Shown here: positions 54,666 through 63,842 of the stretch, in pieces
Position numbering within the stretch: the stretch's first letter is position 1
Layout: every line of letters begins with the position of its first letter
Assembly (NCBI GenBank): GCA_963832365.1
Contig: CAWHUL010000030.1
Location: forward strand, 184,079 to 248,078
Origin: CAWBRT01 sp963832365
GTDB lineage: Bacteria > Acidobacteriota > Terriglobia > Terriglobales > Acidobacteriaceae
DNA length: 64,000 bases
Direction: 5' to 3'
Made by a program: the position numbers and the translations under genes
The notes under the pieces: model-generated
What the model was told of the DNA's origin: nothing
The model's input: only the letters and a program-made list of their open reading frames with translations
Database searches by the model: none

Positions 54666-56609
54666 CTAACGCAGGTACGCCCAGACAGGGCCTTCAAACT
54701 TGGATTTTATGACCGATTGCGCGTGTGCAACGGCCTGGAATGACTGCTTAAGGGCGCCTTTTTGCAGGCTTGTCAGCGAGTCGGGATTGACGTAGTTGCT
54801 CACTGCTTTGCCGGAGTTGACCTGTTCGGTCTGGCGTTGCAGGCGCAACATCATCAGGAACTCCACTGCTTCCTGCAACGCTTGCAGCAGCTTTGCGTCG
54901 CCGTAGCCGGCGGTCTGCAAGGCCGACAAGCGGTCGATGGTGTTCGTCTGGTCGAGGTTGGCATCCACGGCGAACAGACGGGCCGCATTCACGATGGGTC
55001 CGGTTCCGTTCAGCTTCAGGTCAAACTCGTGTTTGTGCTCGCTGGAGCGCTGCAGCACAAAGCCGCGAAAGAAGCCAAGCGGAGGCTTATGTCCGATGGA
55101 AACATAGGCAAGCAGCGATTTGAAGAAGCCCGCGCCCTTGAGCAACTCGTGGTTCCACCGGCGCAGCTCTTCAAACAAAGAGAAGTCGCCCGCGATAGGA
55201 CGCATATCGAAAAAGATCAGGGCATCGCTGGCGCTCTTCTGGTCGGGATCGGTGATCCACTCTTCGAAGTCGTTCTTCCAGTCTTGCAGCGACTGCCGCC
55301 AGCGAAGGTTGCTCGCCATGTAGCCTCCCTCGCAAGGCGGATAGCCGCAACGTTCAAGAGCTGCACGAATGAACGCCGTGAGGTTGGTGAAGTAGGCTTT
55401 CGCGGCCTTGCGCTGCCACTCGTCCTCTGGATCGTTGTAAATCAATCCATTGTCTTGGTCGGTCTTGAATGTCTGCTCGCGCCTGCCTTCGCTACCCATG
55501 GCGACCCAGCAGTAAGGAACAGGTGGAGGACCCGATTCGGCTTCCGCGAATTCGATGATCTTCAGCAGCACACGGTCATTGATTTCGGCGACGACCCGCG
55601 TGATGTGGCTTGCCTTCGCCCCTTCGGAGATCAACAGCGGGATGACTTCCGCGGCGCGTGCTTGCGTCGCGATCAAACCATCCAACGTACTTTGTTTTCC
55701 CAGATGACGCATGAGGGCCAGAGGCGACTTGCCCTGAAGCAGCAAAAGATCTTGATTGGTAATTACCCCTTTCGGCGCTCCTTGCGCGGTGACCACCAGG
55801 TGATGAATGTTGTGGCTCAGCATCTGCAGCAATGCCTCGAACACACGCTCGTCCGAGTCGACGGCGATCACCGGAGAACTCATGATCTGCCCCGCCAGCG
55901 TCTCCAGCGGAGTGCCCTGGGCAACCACCTTCTCGCGCAGATCTTTGTCGGTCAGGATGCCGATCGCATGTCCGGCTTCGTCGACCACGACAATCGAAGT
56001 CGAACGCGAAGCCACCATCTGTTGTGCCGCGGCCTGCACGGTGGTCTGCTGGTCACACTTGGTCACGGGCTTGCGGACCAGGTCGGCCACCGATAGCGAG
56101 AACATCAGACGCTCGCCTTCGGAGAGCAAGCGCGCGCGTTCGCGGATCTCGGCAAGACTGCGCTCCACGTACCGCGTTACCGAGGTGCGGAGAAAGTATC
56201 CCGAAATCTCGGCGTGAGTCGTACTGAGCCGTTGAAACTCAGCCGCAGGCAGGCTGTAGCAGAGCGTGTCTTCTACGGTGGTTACGTCCAGCCGAGCAAC
56301 GTCGCCGCCCATGGTGGGTAAGAAACCGAAGAACTCGCCTTCGCCGCGCATGTCGAGAATGACTTCGGCTCCATCACCCGTCTTGATCGCCAGCTTCACG
56401 CCGCCCTTTTTGATGATGTAGAGCGATTCGGAAGCCTTGCTGCCGGCGCTGAGTACCAAGGTGTTCTTGGGAAAGTACTCCAGGGACATGCCGCCGGCAA
56501 TCACCGCCAGCTCGGCGGCATCCAGAAACTGAAAAGGTGGTATCCCCTGCAGGAAGCTGACTACCGTCTGCGTGATTACCGACGAGGAAGATGAGCTGGG
56601 CAAACCCAT
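54666..56609 (-). CDS. cNMP-binding / CBS pair / DUF294 nucleotidyltransferase protein
   Basis: This 647-residue protein has four domains. A cyclic-nucleotide-binding-like domain (about 20-135, GEGEFFGFLP) is followed by two CBS domains (about 175-295, STSIVVVDEAGHAIGILTDKDLR). Next is a DUF294 nucleotidyltransferase domain (WVAMGSEGRREQTFKTDQDNG near 370, with GSxxR and DxD-like residues), then DUF294_C. It resembles GlnD-type signal-transduction uridylyltransferases without the HD domain. Target is unknown. It forms an operon with the DnaQ-like exonuclease. Confidence 0.9.
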   Translation of the reverse strand: MGLPSSSSSSVITQTVVSFLQGIPPFQFLDAAELAVIAGGMSLEYFPKNTLVLSAGSKASESLYIIKKGGVKLAIKTGDGAEVILDMRGEGEFFGFLPTMGGDVARLDVTTVEDTLCYSLPAAEFQRLSTTHAEISGYFLRTSVTRYVERSLAEIRERARLLSEGERLMFSLSVADLVRKPVTKCDQQTTVQAAAQQMVASRSTSIVVVDEAGHAIGILTDKDLREKVVAQGTPLETLAGQIMSSPVIAVDSDERVFEALLQMLSHNIHHLVVTAQGAPKGVITNQDLLLLQGKSPLALMRHLGKQSTLDGLIATQARAAEVIPLLISEGAKASHITRVVAEINDRVLLKIIEFAEAESGPPPVPYCWVAMGSEGRREQTFKTDQDNGLIYNDPEDEWQRKAAKAYFTNLTAFIRAALERCGYPPCEGGYMASNLRWRQSLQDWKNDFEEWITDPDQKSASDALIFFDMRPIAGDFSLFEELRRWNHELLKGAGFFKSLLAYVSIGHKPPLGFFRGFVLQRSSEHKHEFDLKLNGTGPIVNAARLFAVDANLDQTNTIDRLSALQTAGYGDAKLLQALQEAVEFLMMLRLQRQTEQVNSGKAVSNYVNPDSLTSLQKGALKQSFQAVAHAQSVIKSKFEGPVWAYLR

Positions 56610-56693
56610 GAAACCCCCGGCCGAATGGGCATCATGGTACAGCGAAACAGGCTCGCGCCGCCAACGCTAACTGACCACTGGCGTGCTGCTTGC

Positions 56694-56736
56694 GGCCCCC
56701 ACGTTAGCCCAAAACGAGGGAAAGGCGTGGAGCACC
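56694..56736 (-). repeat. GGGTGCCCCA-family repeat, minus orientation, degenerate
   Basis: GCCCCCACGTTAGCCC ... AAGGCGTGGAGCACC. The right arm has several mismatches. It lies in the divergent gap between the DUF294 and RRM genes. Confidence 0.65.
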
Positions 56737-56904
56737 AATGGACCGATTGGGCCTTCGCTGGGCATGGCATTTCCCGTGTAAGGGTTTCTTTGTTACAATT
56801 CTCAGGCCGTTTGCATCCTGAGGTTTTCTTCTTAAACAGCAACCCTGCCTAAGATTCGCCACTGTCTTCCCAGCGAGAACGGCAGATTCACCAGCGAGGA
56901 TAAA

Positions 56905-57273
56905 GTGAAAAACATCTACGTAGGCAATTTGAAGTTCGATGCCAATGAAGAACAAGTGCGCGCGCTGTTCGAGCCATACGGACAGGTAGACAGGGTGAGT
57001 ATCGTGACCGACCGTGATACCGGGCAGCCGCGAGGATTTGCCTTCGTTGAGATGTCTGACGACGATGCAGCAGCCAAAGCCATGGAAGCCCTGAACGGAA
57101 TGAGCATGGGCGGCCGCAACCTGACCGTAAATGAGGCGCGTCCGAAAGAAGATCGTCCCCGGCGCAGTGGTGGCGGCGGTGGCGGTGGCAGAGGCGGACA
57201 CGGCGGCGGTGGAGGCTTTGGGCGCGGCGGTGGTGGTGGCCGTTCCGGAGGCGGTGGCCGCGACCGCTTTTAG
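56905..57273 (+). CDS. RRM-type RNA-binding protein with Gly-rich tail
   Basis: This 122-residue protein has one RNA recognition motif (residues 1-80) with RNP2 NIYVGNL and RNP1 RGFAFVEM, followed by a Gly/Arg-rich tail (residues 88-122, GGGGRSGGGGRDRF). Such proteins in cyanobacteria and other bacteria are cold- or stress-induced RNA chaperones. The start is GTG 56905 with AGGA upstream. The 295-base leader and a good terminator make it a single-gene unit; leader-based regulation is possible. Confidence 0.92.
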   Translation: MKNIYVGNLKFDANEEQVRALFEPYGQVDRVSIVTDRDTGQPRGFAFVEMSDDDAAAKAMEALNGMSMGGRNLTVNEARPKEDRPRRSGGGGGGGRGGHGGGGGFGRGGGGGRSGGGGRDRF

Positions 57274-57314
57274 TCACGCTGTCACATCGGTTGAACAATG
57301 CAAAGACGAACAGA

Positions 57315-57341
57315 GCCGCGAGTAAAATCGCGGCTTTTGTT
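57315..57341 (+). terminator. Intrinsic terminator after the RRM gene
   Basis: GCCGCGA (57315-57321) and TCGCGGC (57328-57334) form a 7-bp stem around GTAAAA, followed by TTTTGTT. Confidence 0.9.
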
Positions 57342-57416
57342 GCATTTGGGTTGAAATAAACTCCCGCTGCAAACTCCCGCTGCTTGGGTTCCGCTACACT
57401 GGTCTTACGAGGTTCC

Positions 57417-58679
57417 ATGAGCGACATTGACGATTCTGTTCCAAATACTCCGCCCAAGCAGGATGATCCGGCTCGGCCGGACGATCGACACGGCTCCGGC
57501 TTCAACGTAGCCACGCGGTTAGTGCACGTCGGCAGCGATCCCGTTCGCTTTGGCGGCGTGGTAAATACGCCGGTTTACCGGGCATCGACCATAATTTCGC
57601 AGAATCTAGCCGAGTTGCGGCGAAAGAAAGAACTCCATGTCAGCGGCGAGCGCGGACATGGCTACGGACGCTTCGGCACCCCGACGACGCATGCTTTCGA
57701 GGACGCGGTCGCGGAGTTGGAAGGCGGATATCGCAGCCTGGTATTCCCGTCGGGTCTGGCGGCCTGTACCTGCGCTCTTACGTCCTTTGTTGGTAAGGAC
57801 GATCACATCCTGGTGCCCGATAACGCCTATTTTCCGTTGCGGAACTTTGCCCGCAGCACACTGACGCGCTTCGGAGTCGAAGTCGAGTTTTACCAGCCGA
57901 CGGATGTGGCGGGAACAATCGCGCGGATACGCGACAATACGCGCGTGCTCTACCTGGAATCGCCGGGATCGATCACCTTCGAGGTACAGGACATACCGGC
58001 GCTGGCCGAAGCGGCGCACAAGCGCGGCGTGGCTGTGCTGATGGATAACACCTGGGCGACGCCGCTGTACTTCAAACCTTTTGAGCACGGGGTCGATGTC
58101 TCCATCCAGGCGGGGACGAAGTACCTGGTTGGACACTCGGACGCATTTATGGGAGTCGTGACCACCACGCGCGAGAGCTGGGACAAGGTTCTGCACACGG
58201 CGCGGGAGTTTGGCCAGACCGCCGGTCCCGACGACATTTACCTGGCACTTCGCGGCCTTCGCACTTTGCAAGTGCGTCTGGAGCGGCATTGGCGCAACGG
58301 AATCGAGCTGGCGAACTGGCTCGGCAGCCAGCCCCTGGTGCAAAAGGTGCTGCATCCGGCGCTGCCCTCGGACCCCGGCTACGCCCTCTGGAGGCGAGAC
58401 TTCACAGGTGCGAGCGGCTTGTTCGGCTTCCAGTTGGCGCCGCTGCCTGAAGCATCCTTGTCGGCCTTCTTCGACCATCTCGAACTGTTCAAGCTCGGCT
58501 ATTCATGGGGCGGGTTTGAGAGCCTGATCATGCTCTATCAGTCGCACGAGGCAGCCTTGGCGTCGCGGACGAGCGCGGCAGGAGCGTTGGTGCGCGTTCA
58601 CGCCGGACTTGAACACGTGGACGATTTGCGTGCCGATTTGCAGGCCGCCTTCCAGCGAGTGGGTGATCTTTGCCGCTAG
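57417..58679 (+). CDS. metC: Cystathionine beta-lyase (PLP-dependent)
   Basis: This 420-residue enzyme of the Cys/Met metabolism PLP family shows RHGSGFNVATRLVHVG, YGRFGTPTTHAFEDAVAELEG, VFPSGLAACTCAL, MDNTWATPLYF, and the PLP lysine in SIQAGTKYLVGHSD. YGRFGTPT and GHSDAFMGVV point to cystathionine beta-lyase, which splits cystathionine to homocysteine. The first 35 residues are a hydrophilic extension. The start is ATG 57417 with GAGG upstream; the frame is open 11 codons further back. Confidence 0.88.
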   Translation: MSDIDDSVPNTPPKQDDPARPDDRHGSGFNVATRLVHVGSDPVRFGGVVNTPVYRASTIISQNLAELRRKKELHVSGERGHGYGRFGTPTTHAFEDAVAELEGGYRSLVFPSGLAACTCALTSFVGKDDHILVPDNAYFPLRNFARSTLTRFGVEVEFYQPTDVAGTIARIRDNTRVLYLESPGSITFEVQDIPALAEAAHKRGVAVLMDNTWATPLYFKPFEHGVDVSIQAGTKYLVGHSDAFMGVVTTTRESWDKVLHTAREFGQTAGPDDIYLALRGLRTLQVRLERHWRNGIELANWLGSQPLVQKVLHPALPSDPGYALWRRDFTGASGLFGFQLAPLPEASLSAFFDHLELFKLGYSWGGFESLIMLYQSHEAALASRTSAAGALVRVHAGLEHVDDLRADLQAAFQRVGDLCR

Positions 58680-58697
58680 CGCGTTACCGGAGAGAGA

Positions 58698-59681
58698 TCA
58701 CTTCTTAGCTGCCTCTGCCGGTGGCTGTCCGCCGCTGGACTGCTGCTTCAGGATGAGCAGTTTGGAATGGCCATCGCGCCCTCCTGGCAGGTAGAGGAAC
58801 CCGGTCTTGGCATCGAAGGCGAAAGCGTGTCCCTTGACGTCGACGGGTAGCTCATCCACGGCGGCAAGGCGCTCACCGGCGTGCATCACGGCGATGGCGC
58901 CATAGGAGACCGCTAAAAGCGTGCGACTCTTCGGGTCGAGCCAAAGCCGGTCCGTTCCGGTAGGGGCGGCCACACGGCCTACCTCCGTGCCTGTCTTAGC
59001 GTCAATCTCCAGAACGGCATTGCGAATCGCCACGTACAGACGGTCAAGTTGCTGATCGTAGACCAGTCCCGTCGGCATGGAACCCTGTATGTTGAAGCCC
59101 TGAACCGGCTCCAAGGCGTCGGCTCGGTATGCTTGAATCGTCTTCCGATCCTGCACAGTGACGTAGATCAAGTCGCGTCCGGGATCGTATGCCAGGTACT
59201 CCGGGTGCGCCTGGGTGTCGGCGATATGGGTGGTGGTTCCTAATTGGGGATCAACCGTTAGCAGGCGTTGCGCTTCGGCACATACGACATAGAGAAGCTT
59301 GGTCTGCGGAACATAGAGCAGCGCTCGCGGGGAAAAAGGCAGAGCGATGGTGCGCTGCACCTGGAAGTCCGCGGTCGAGAGCACGACCAGGTTGTTGGCC
59401 CCTGAGTTGGCGATGTAGGCGCGCCCGCCTTCTTCGTCGACCGTGATGCCATGCGGCTGCGACATGTCGGCAACCTTGCCTATGACCCGCCGTTTCTTCA
59501 GGTCGAAGATTTCCACCGTGCTATCCGTGGCGTGGGAGATCAGCAGCATGCCTTTGGCGAAAACGGCTTCGTCAAAGCCAGGCGTGCCTGGCAGATCGAT
59601 CATTCCAACCTGTCTCAAGGTCGACGCCCAGGTCAGAACAGATGTGAACAGTATCAAAATAACGGCTGTGAGCTTATGCAT
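58698..59681 (-). CDS. Exported YncE-like beta-propeller protein
   Basis: This 327-residue protein has a signal peptide (LTAVILILFTSVLTWAS) and repeated YVTN-type propeller blades: HGITVDEEGGRAYIANSGANNLVVLSTAD and TGLVYDQQLDRLYVAIRNAVLEIDAKTG, each a blade (two repeats given in parts). It ends with a Gly/Gln/Ala-rich tail. Family members bind DNA or redox partners, but the function is generally unknown. It lies 83 bases downstream of the GH99-like gene and may be in its transcript. Confidence 0.8.
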   Translation of the reverse strand: MHKLTAVILILFTSVLTWASTLRQVGMIDLPGTPGFDEAVFAKGMLLISHATDSTVEIFDLKKRRVIGKVADMSQPHGITVDEEGGRAYIANSGANNLVVLSTADFQVQRTIALPFSPRALLYVPQTKLLYVVCAEAQRLLTVDPQLGTTTHIADTQAHPEYLAYDPGRDLIYVTVQDRKTIQAYRADALEPVQGFNIQGSMPTGLVYDQQLDRLYVAIRNAVLEIDAKTGTEVGRVAAPTGTDRLWLDPKSRTLLAVSYGAIAVMHAGERLAAVDELPVDVKGHAFAFDAKTGFLYLPGGRDGHSKLLILKQQSSGGQPPAEAAKK

Positions 59682-59764
59682 GATGGGACTCGTGAGGTAG
59701 TGGGCCGGATGTATTCCCAGGCTGGATGAAAACTCCGGCCCCGGCTTGCTGGGTTGGCGCCGTG

Positions 59765-60775
59765 TCAACGGGCGGCGGGTTGGTAAGCATTCCGCTTCCC
59801 GGACGAGGCATTGATATTGGTCGCACCGGCTTCGATTGCCGTGCCTTCTTCATAGTCGTTCCAGGTATCGATCATCAGGAATGGCAGCGGATGGTCGGGC
59901 GTGTAATAACGACGGAACAGGCGCAGAGACTCCTCGAAAGTGCGGCCTCCGCGCGGATCCATCTTGCGATTTTGGCTCCACGAAGCCCGCGCATCGTTGA
60001 ATCCCGGCCACGCGGCGCCCACGGCCAGCTTGTCGGGATACTGTTTGGTCATGGTGACATAAAAATGCTCAAGGTATTCCTGACCCCAGTTGCTGCCATC
60101 GGCCTTCCATCCATCCTTGCCCGGAGAAACCCAGGCATAAAAGCCATCGAAGGCGGTGACGTAGGTAGGGTATGGGTCTTTGTAAATGAGTAGCGGAGGG
60201 TTTTGCCACTGGTCGACCACGGCGCGAATCTTGGTCCAATTGGTGTGCCGTGCTTTTGGAAAGATAAAGATTACCGGACGCCCCTGGTAGCGCAGATAGG
60301 AACGATTAGAGATTTCCGACGAAGGCGATATGTATCGGCCGTAGGCATATTGCAGATCGCTAATGACCGTGCCGGTCGAATCCTCGGGATTGCTCTCGTC
60401 CTCGTCGTACATCAGCGCCACGCTGAAGTTGGATTGTTCGGAAAGCTGCTGCAACAGGGCATAACTCTGGTCTTCGAAGTGGTGGCGTGCACCATACCAG
60501 TTCACCACAAAGGCCGTAATGCCCAAGCCCTTGGCTTCTTCGATTTGGCGCTTCAAGACCGTGCGGTCCTGCGACGAGTAGCCGACATCGATATGGCCGG
60601 ACCTTCCAAACCACGGTTGATAAGCTGCCAACACCAGAGGGCCACCTTCGGGAGCCTGCAAGCCGCTGGAACGCAGCGTCTTTCGGAAATCTGCCTTTCC
60701 GCAGCCAAGTTCGAAGATGAGCATCAGGGGAACCAGCACCAGGAGAGCCCAGCGCAGGGATGTCGTCAAACGCAT
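59765..60775 (-). CDS. Lipoprotein with GH99/GH71-like hydrolase fold
   Basis: This 336-residue protein has a signal peptide with lipobox (LMLIFELGC, Cys at about 25). The catalytic-like part starts PLVLAAYQPWFG and continues with KGLGITAFVVNWYGA, YQGRPVIFIFPKA, AWPGFNDARASWS, and LMIDTWNDYEEGTAIE, a barrel pattern seen in endo-alpha-mannosidase-like GH99 proteins and relatives. The Glu residues in DTWNDYEEGT fit the usual active site. Substrate is unknown. The start is ATG 60775, preceded by TGGAGTGG. Confidence 0.72.
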   Translation of the reverse strand: MRLTTSLRWALLVLVPLMLIFELGCGKADFRKTLRSSGLQAPEGGPLVLAAYQPWFGRSGHIDVGYSSQDRTVLKRQIEEAKGLGITAFVVNWYGARHHFEDQSYALLQQLSEQSNFSVALMYDEDESNPEDSTGTVISDLQYAYGRYISPSSEISNRSYLRYQGRPVIFIFPKARHTNWTKIRAVVDQWQNPPLLIYKDPYPTYVTAFDGFYAWVSPGKDGWKADGSNWGQEYLEHFYVTMTKQYPDKLAVGAAWPGFNDARASWSQNRKMDPRGGRTFEESLRLFRRYYTPDHPLPFLMIDTWNDYEEGTAIEAGATNINASSGKRNAYQPAAR

Positions 60776-61437
60776 TTCCACTCCATGATGTTGGATGACG
60801 AATTGGGCAGCAGCGTTGGATTGCCCGCGGTTGGGGCAGACGTCGATGCCCAATCACAACACGGCTCCTGTAACGCCCGTGCCTCCGGCGGTTTGGAGAG
60901 CGATTTCAGGACCGAAAGTGGTAAGCTAAGGCATTGGCCGACATCAGGTTCCAATAAGGGGGCGCACCGGGGAAACCTTGTGGGGGCCGAACTCTTTTCC
61001 CGCCGACCCGTTCACCGGTGCTCGTCGGTTCAATCCCTTATTTCGGCTCGGCATGTACATCGCTTGATCCTTTACGTCGAGTCGCCAGATGCAGGTTTTT
61101 CCCGCTTTGGGTTGGCATTTGCATATGCAATTCCATGACTTGGCAAGCATGCTCCACTCGCCACACAGGTGAACGGGGCGTGCGATGAGGCGGACGACGA
61201 CAAAGTGCCTCGGCAGCGCTGCAAACCGCCATGGATGCGGCTGCCATGGAAGGCCGGTGGCGATTCGAGCCGCGATTTCGAGCCGTTGCGGTCCGCGATT
61301 GTCTGCCCATGAAGAATCTTGGACGAGACGAGGGACTTGCATCCCGCTGCCAGTTCGCGCTTTACCAATTTTTTTCTTTCGGTAGAGCGGGAAAACTTGG
61401 TATAACGGGAAATCCTATCTTTGAGGAGTTTAACGAC
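60776..61437. other. Long divergent intergenic region
   Basis: No gene is convincing. It contains a nested-stem element at 60953-61042, and TATAAC at 61401 may be a -10 box (its -35 partner, TTCGGT, is weak). GAGGAG at 61423-61428 serves the next gene. Confidence 0.5.
60953..61042. ncRNA. Candidate structured RNA (three nested helices)
   Basis: AATAAGGG (60953-60960) pairs with CCCTTATT (61035-61042). GCACCGG (60964-60970) pairs with CCGGTGC (61015-61021). GTGGG (60980-60984) pairs with CCCGC (60999-61003) with one G-T. It matches no riboswitch family that I recognise. Strand is undecided. Confidence 0.35.
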
Positions 61438-62604
61438 ATGCGCGCATTCAAGGCAGTAGGTTTTTCAATCTTGGTCGCATCCCTCATTTTGGCCGCGACG
61501 TTTCTGACCGGCTGCCAGAGTGGCGGCGATACGCTCAAGATTGGCGTTTTGGCACCACTATCGGGCCCAGTGCCCACTTTTGGGGTCATGACTCGTGATG
61601 CCGCTCTGCTGGCTATCGAGGAATGGAACGCCAAAGGTGGCGTTCTCGGCAAGAAAATTGTTCCGGTTATCGAAGACAGCCAGTGCACGCCGGATCCGGC
61701 CGTCAACGCTGCCAACAAACTGATTGATCAGGACAAGGTCCACTATCTGATCGGTGAAATTTGCTCCAAGGCGTCGATCCCGGTATCCGAGATTGCCAAT
61801 GCCAAGAAGGTCATCCAGATCAGCACCGCTTCCACCAACCCGGCCGTTACCGTGAGCAAGGACGGCAAGGTAAAAGACTACATCTACCGCGCGTGCTTCA
61901 TCGATCCGTTCCAGGGCACGGTAGCTGCGAAGTTTGCTCTCAACACCCTGAAGGCCAAGACGGCTTTCATCATGCTGGACCAGGCTAACGACTATGTAAA
62001 GGGTCTGGCCGAGTTCTTCGAGAAGTCGTTCACCGCTGGCGGCGGCAAGATCGTCGGCAAGGAAACCTATACAGGCAAGGACACGGACTTCTCAGCCATT
62101 CTGGCTAAAGTTGCCGCAGCCAAGCCGGATATGATTTATCTTCCGGACTATTACAACGTCGTGAACCTGGCCGCCAAGCAAGCCAGGGAAAAGGGCATCA
62201 AGGCCCCCTTCATGGGCGGCGACGGTTGGGATTCATCCGATCTGGATCTGAAGGCCGTGGACGGTGGATTCTTCACCAACCACTACTTTGCCAAGGACCC
62301 GAGGCCGGAAGTTCAGAACTTTGTAAAGGCCTTCGGCGCCAAGTACAAGGATGACAAGGGACAACCCAAGATTCCGGACGCTCTGGCCGCTTTGGCCTAT
62401 GACGCCACGAACCTCATGCTGACGGCGATCAAAGATGCGGGCGCGGACGACACAGCGAAAGTGAAGGATGTCCTGAATAAGATCAGCTTCGCCGCTGTCT
62501 CGGGCAAGATCACCTATGACGCGTCTCACAATCCCATCAAGTCGGCTACGATTCTGGCCGTCAAAGACAACAAGATAGTATTTGACTCGGTTGTGAATCC
62601 GTAA
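61438..62604 (+). CDS. livJ: Branched-chain amino acid ABC transporter, substrate-binding lipoprotein
   Basis: This 388-residue protein has a lipoprotein signal (FLTGCQSG, Cys near residue 25) and a type I periplasmic-binding fold. LKIGVLAPLSGPVPTFGVMTRDAALLAIEEWN and the later VHYLIGEICSKASIPVSEIA are typical of LivJ/LivK. GAGGAG lies 9 bases before ATG 61438; the frame is open upstream to 61231 without a site. The next gene is the LivH permease. Specificity (Leu/Ile/Val or other amides) is not certain. Confidence 0.9.
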   Translation: MRAFKAVGFSILVASLILAATFLTGCQSGGDTLKIGVLAPLSGPVPTFGVMTRDAALLAIEEWNAKGGVLGKKIVPVIEDSQCTPDPAVNAANKLIDQDKVHYLIGEICSKASIPVSEIANAKKVIQISTASTNPAVTVSKDGKVKDYIYRACFIDPFQGTVAAKFALNTLKAKTAFIMLDQANDYVKGLAEFFEKSFTAGGGKIVGKETYTGKDTDFSAILAKVAAAKPDMIYLPDYYNVVNLAAKQAREKGIKAPFMGGDGWDSSDLDLKAVDGGFFTNHYFAKDPRPEVQNFVKAFGAKYKDDKGQPKIPDALAALAYDATNLMLTAIKDAGADDTAKVKDVLNKISFAAVSGKITYDASHNPIKSATILAVKDNKIVFDSVVNP

Positions 62605-62711
62605 AAGTTGTTCTCTCGATGGACATCCGAGGTTAGGGCAATCGGTATCGCCCGCCTCGGGTGGTTGTCGATGCTAATAGACGCTTGAATTTTCCTGGAG
62701 GCAATCCTCGA

Positions 62712-63839
62712 ATGGAAGTTTCACCCTCCGCTCGGCAAGGCGCTCCGCGCGCTCGACGATCCGGTAAGCGCTTGGCTTGGATTGGCCAGGGATTGCTGTT
62801 GCTGATCGCCGTTGCAGCCGTTGTTCTCTTAGCCCATGATTTCTGGCAAAACCCTTCGCTGTTCGTTCAGATCATTATTAGCGGACTGCAGTTGGGGTTT
62901 GTCTACGCACTTATTGCGCTTGGCTACACAATGGTCTACGGCATTGTTAAGTTGATCAATTTCGCCCACGGCGATGTTTTTATGGTGGGATCTTTCGTCA
63001 GCTTCTACGCCGTAACCCGATTCCAACTCCACGTCTGGCCGGGAGCCGTCTTTCCCAACATGCCGAACATGTGGGTGGTCGTCATCGGCTCGTCGAGCGT
63101 TGTACTGCTTTCGATGATAGTTTGCGCGATCTTGGCGGTCGTCATAGAACGCGCCGCTTACAAGCCGCTGCGCGACGCCCCGCGCATTGCCGCGCTGATC
63201 ACGGCGATTGGGGTTTCCTTCTTTCTGGAATTTTTCGGCGCCTTAAGCTTCGTTTTTTCGCCCCGCTTCATCCCTTACCAGCGCCCGTTTGATGTGGTTA
63301 CCTGGTATTTCCACCAGGGTTTTCACCAGGTGCAGCCGGGACAGACGATGCCGGATAACAGCGTTACATTTTCGAATATTTTTCTTCTTATTATCGGCGC
63401 CTCGATCCTCGTGCAATTACTGCTGCAATTCCTGGTGCGCAGCACGAAGATGGGCAAAGCCATGCGGGCAGCATCTTTCGACAAGCCAACGGCGCGGCTG
63501 ATGGGCATCAACGTCGACCAGGTTATTTCGTTTACCTTCGCGGTCGGCGCGGCCTTCGCCGGACTGGGTGGCGTATTATATGCCATCGCCTACTCGTCGA
63601 TCTGGACTCAACTTGGCATCCTGCCCGGGCTGAAGGCCTTCGTGGCGGCTGTCTTGGGTGGCATTGGCAGCATTCCTGGCGCCTTTGTGGGCGCGCTCAT
63701 CATGGGGCAAGCCGAGGCATTAACAATGGGCTACATTTCCACACCTATGCGGGACGCGGTGGCCTTCGCCATCCTGATCCTGGTCCTGCTGGTGCGCCCG
63801 ACCGGTATCTTCGGGGAGCCTGAAAAGGAGAAGGCGTAG
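62712..63839 (+). CDS. livH: Branched-chain amino acid ABC transporter permease LivH
   Basis: This 375-residue permease has about eight membrane helices. Family landmarks are GLQLGFVYALIALGYTMVYGIVKLINFAHGD near residue 70 (given in parts), MRAASFDKPTARLMGINVDQVI as the ATPase-coupling loop, and LGGIGSIPGAFVGALIMGQAE. A hydrophilic N-terminal extension of about 35 residues precedes the first helix. The start is ATG 62712, with GGAGG 10 bases upstream. It follows livJ by 107 bases. Confidence 0.92.
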   Translation: MEVSPSARQGAPRARRSGKRLAWIGQGLLLLIAVAAVVLLAHDFWQNPSLFVQIIISGLQLGFVYALIALGYTMVYGIVKLINFAHGDVFMVGSFVSFYAVTRFQLHVWPGAVFPNMPNMWVVVIGSSSVVLLSMIVCAILAVVIERAAYKPLRDAPRIAALITAIGVSFFLEFFGALSFVFSPRFIPYQRPFDVVTWYFHQGFHQVQPGQTMPDNSVTFSNIFLLIIGASILVQLLLQFLVRSTKMGKAMRAASFDKPTARLMGINVDQVISFTFAVGAAFAGLGGVLYAIAYSSIWTQLGILPGLKAFVAAVLGGIGSIPGAFVGALIMGQAEALTMGYISTPMRDAVAFAILILVLLVRPTGIFGEPEKEKA

Positions 63840-63842
63840 CAG

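Noticed and set aside
60953..61050. tRNA-like T-arm (GGTTCAATCCC) near the end of the nested-stem element
   Set aside because: The flanking stem does not pair as a T-arm, and no D-arm, anticodon arm or 7-bp acceptor stem fits.
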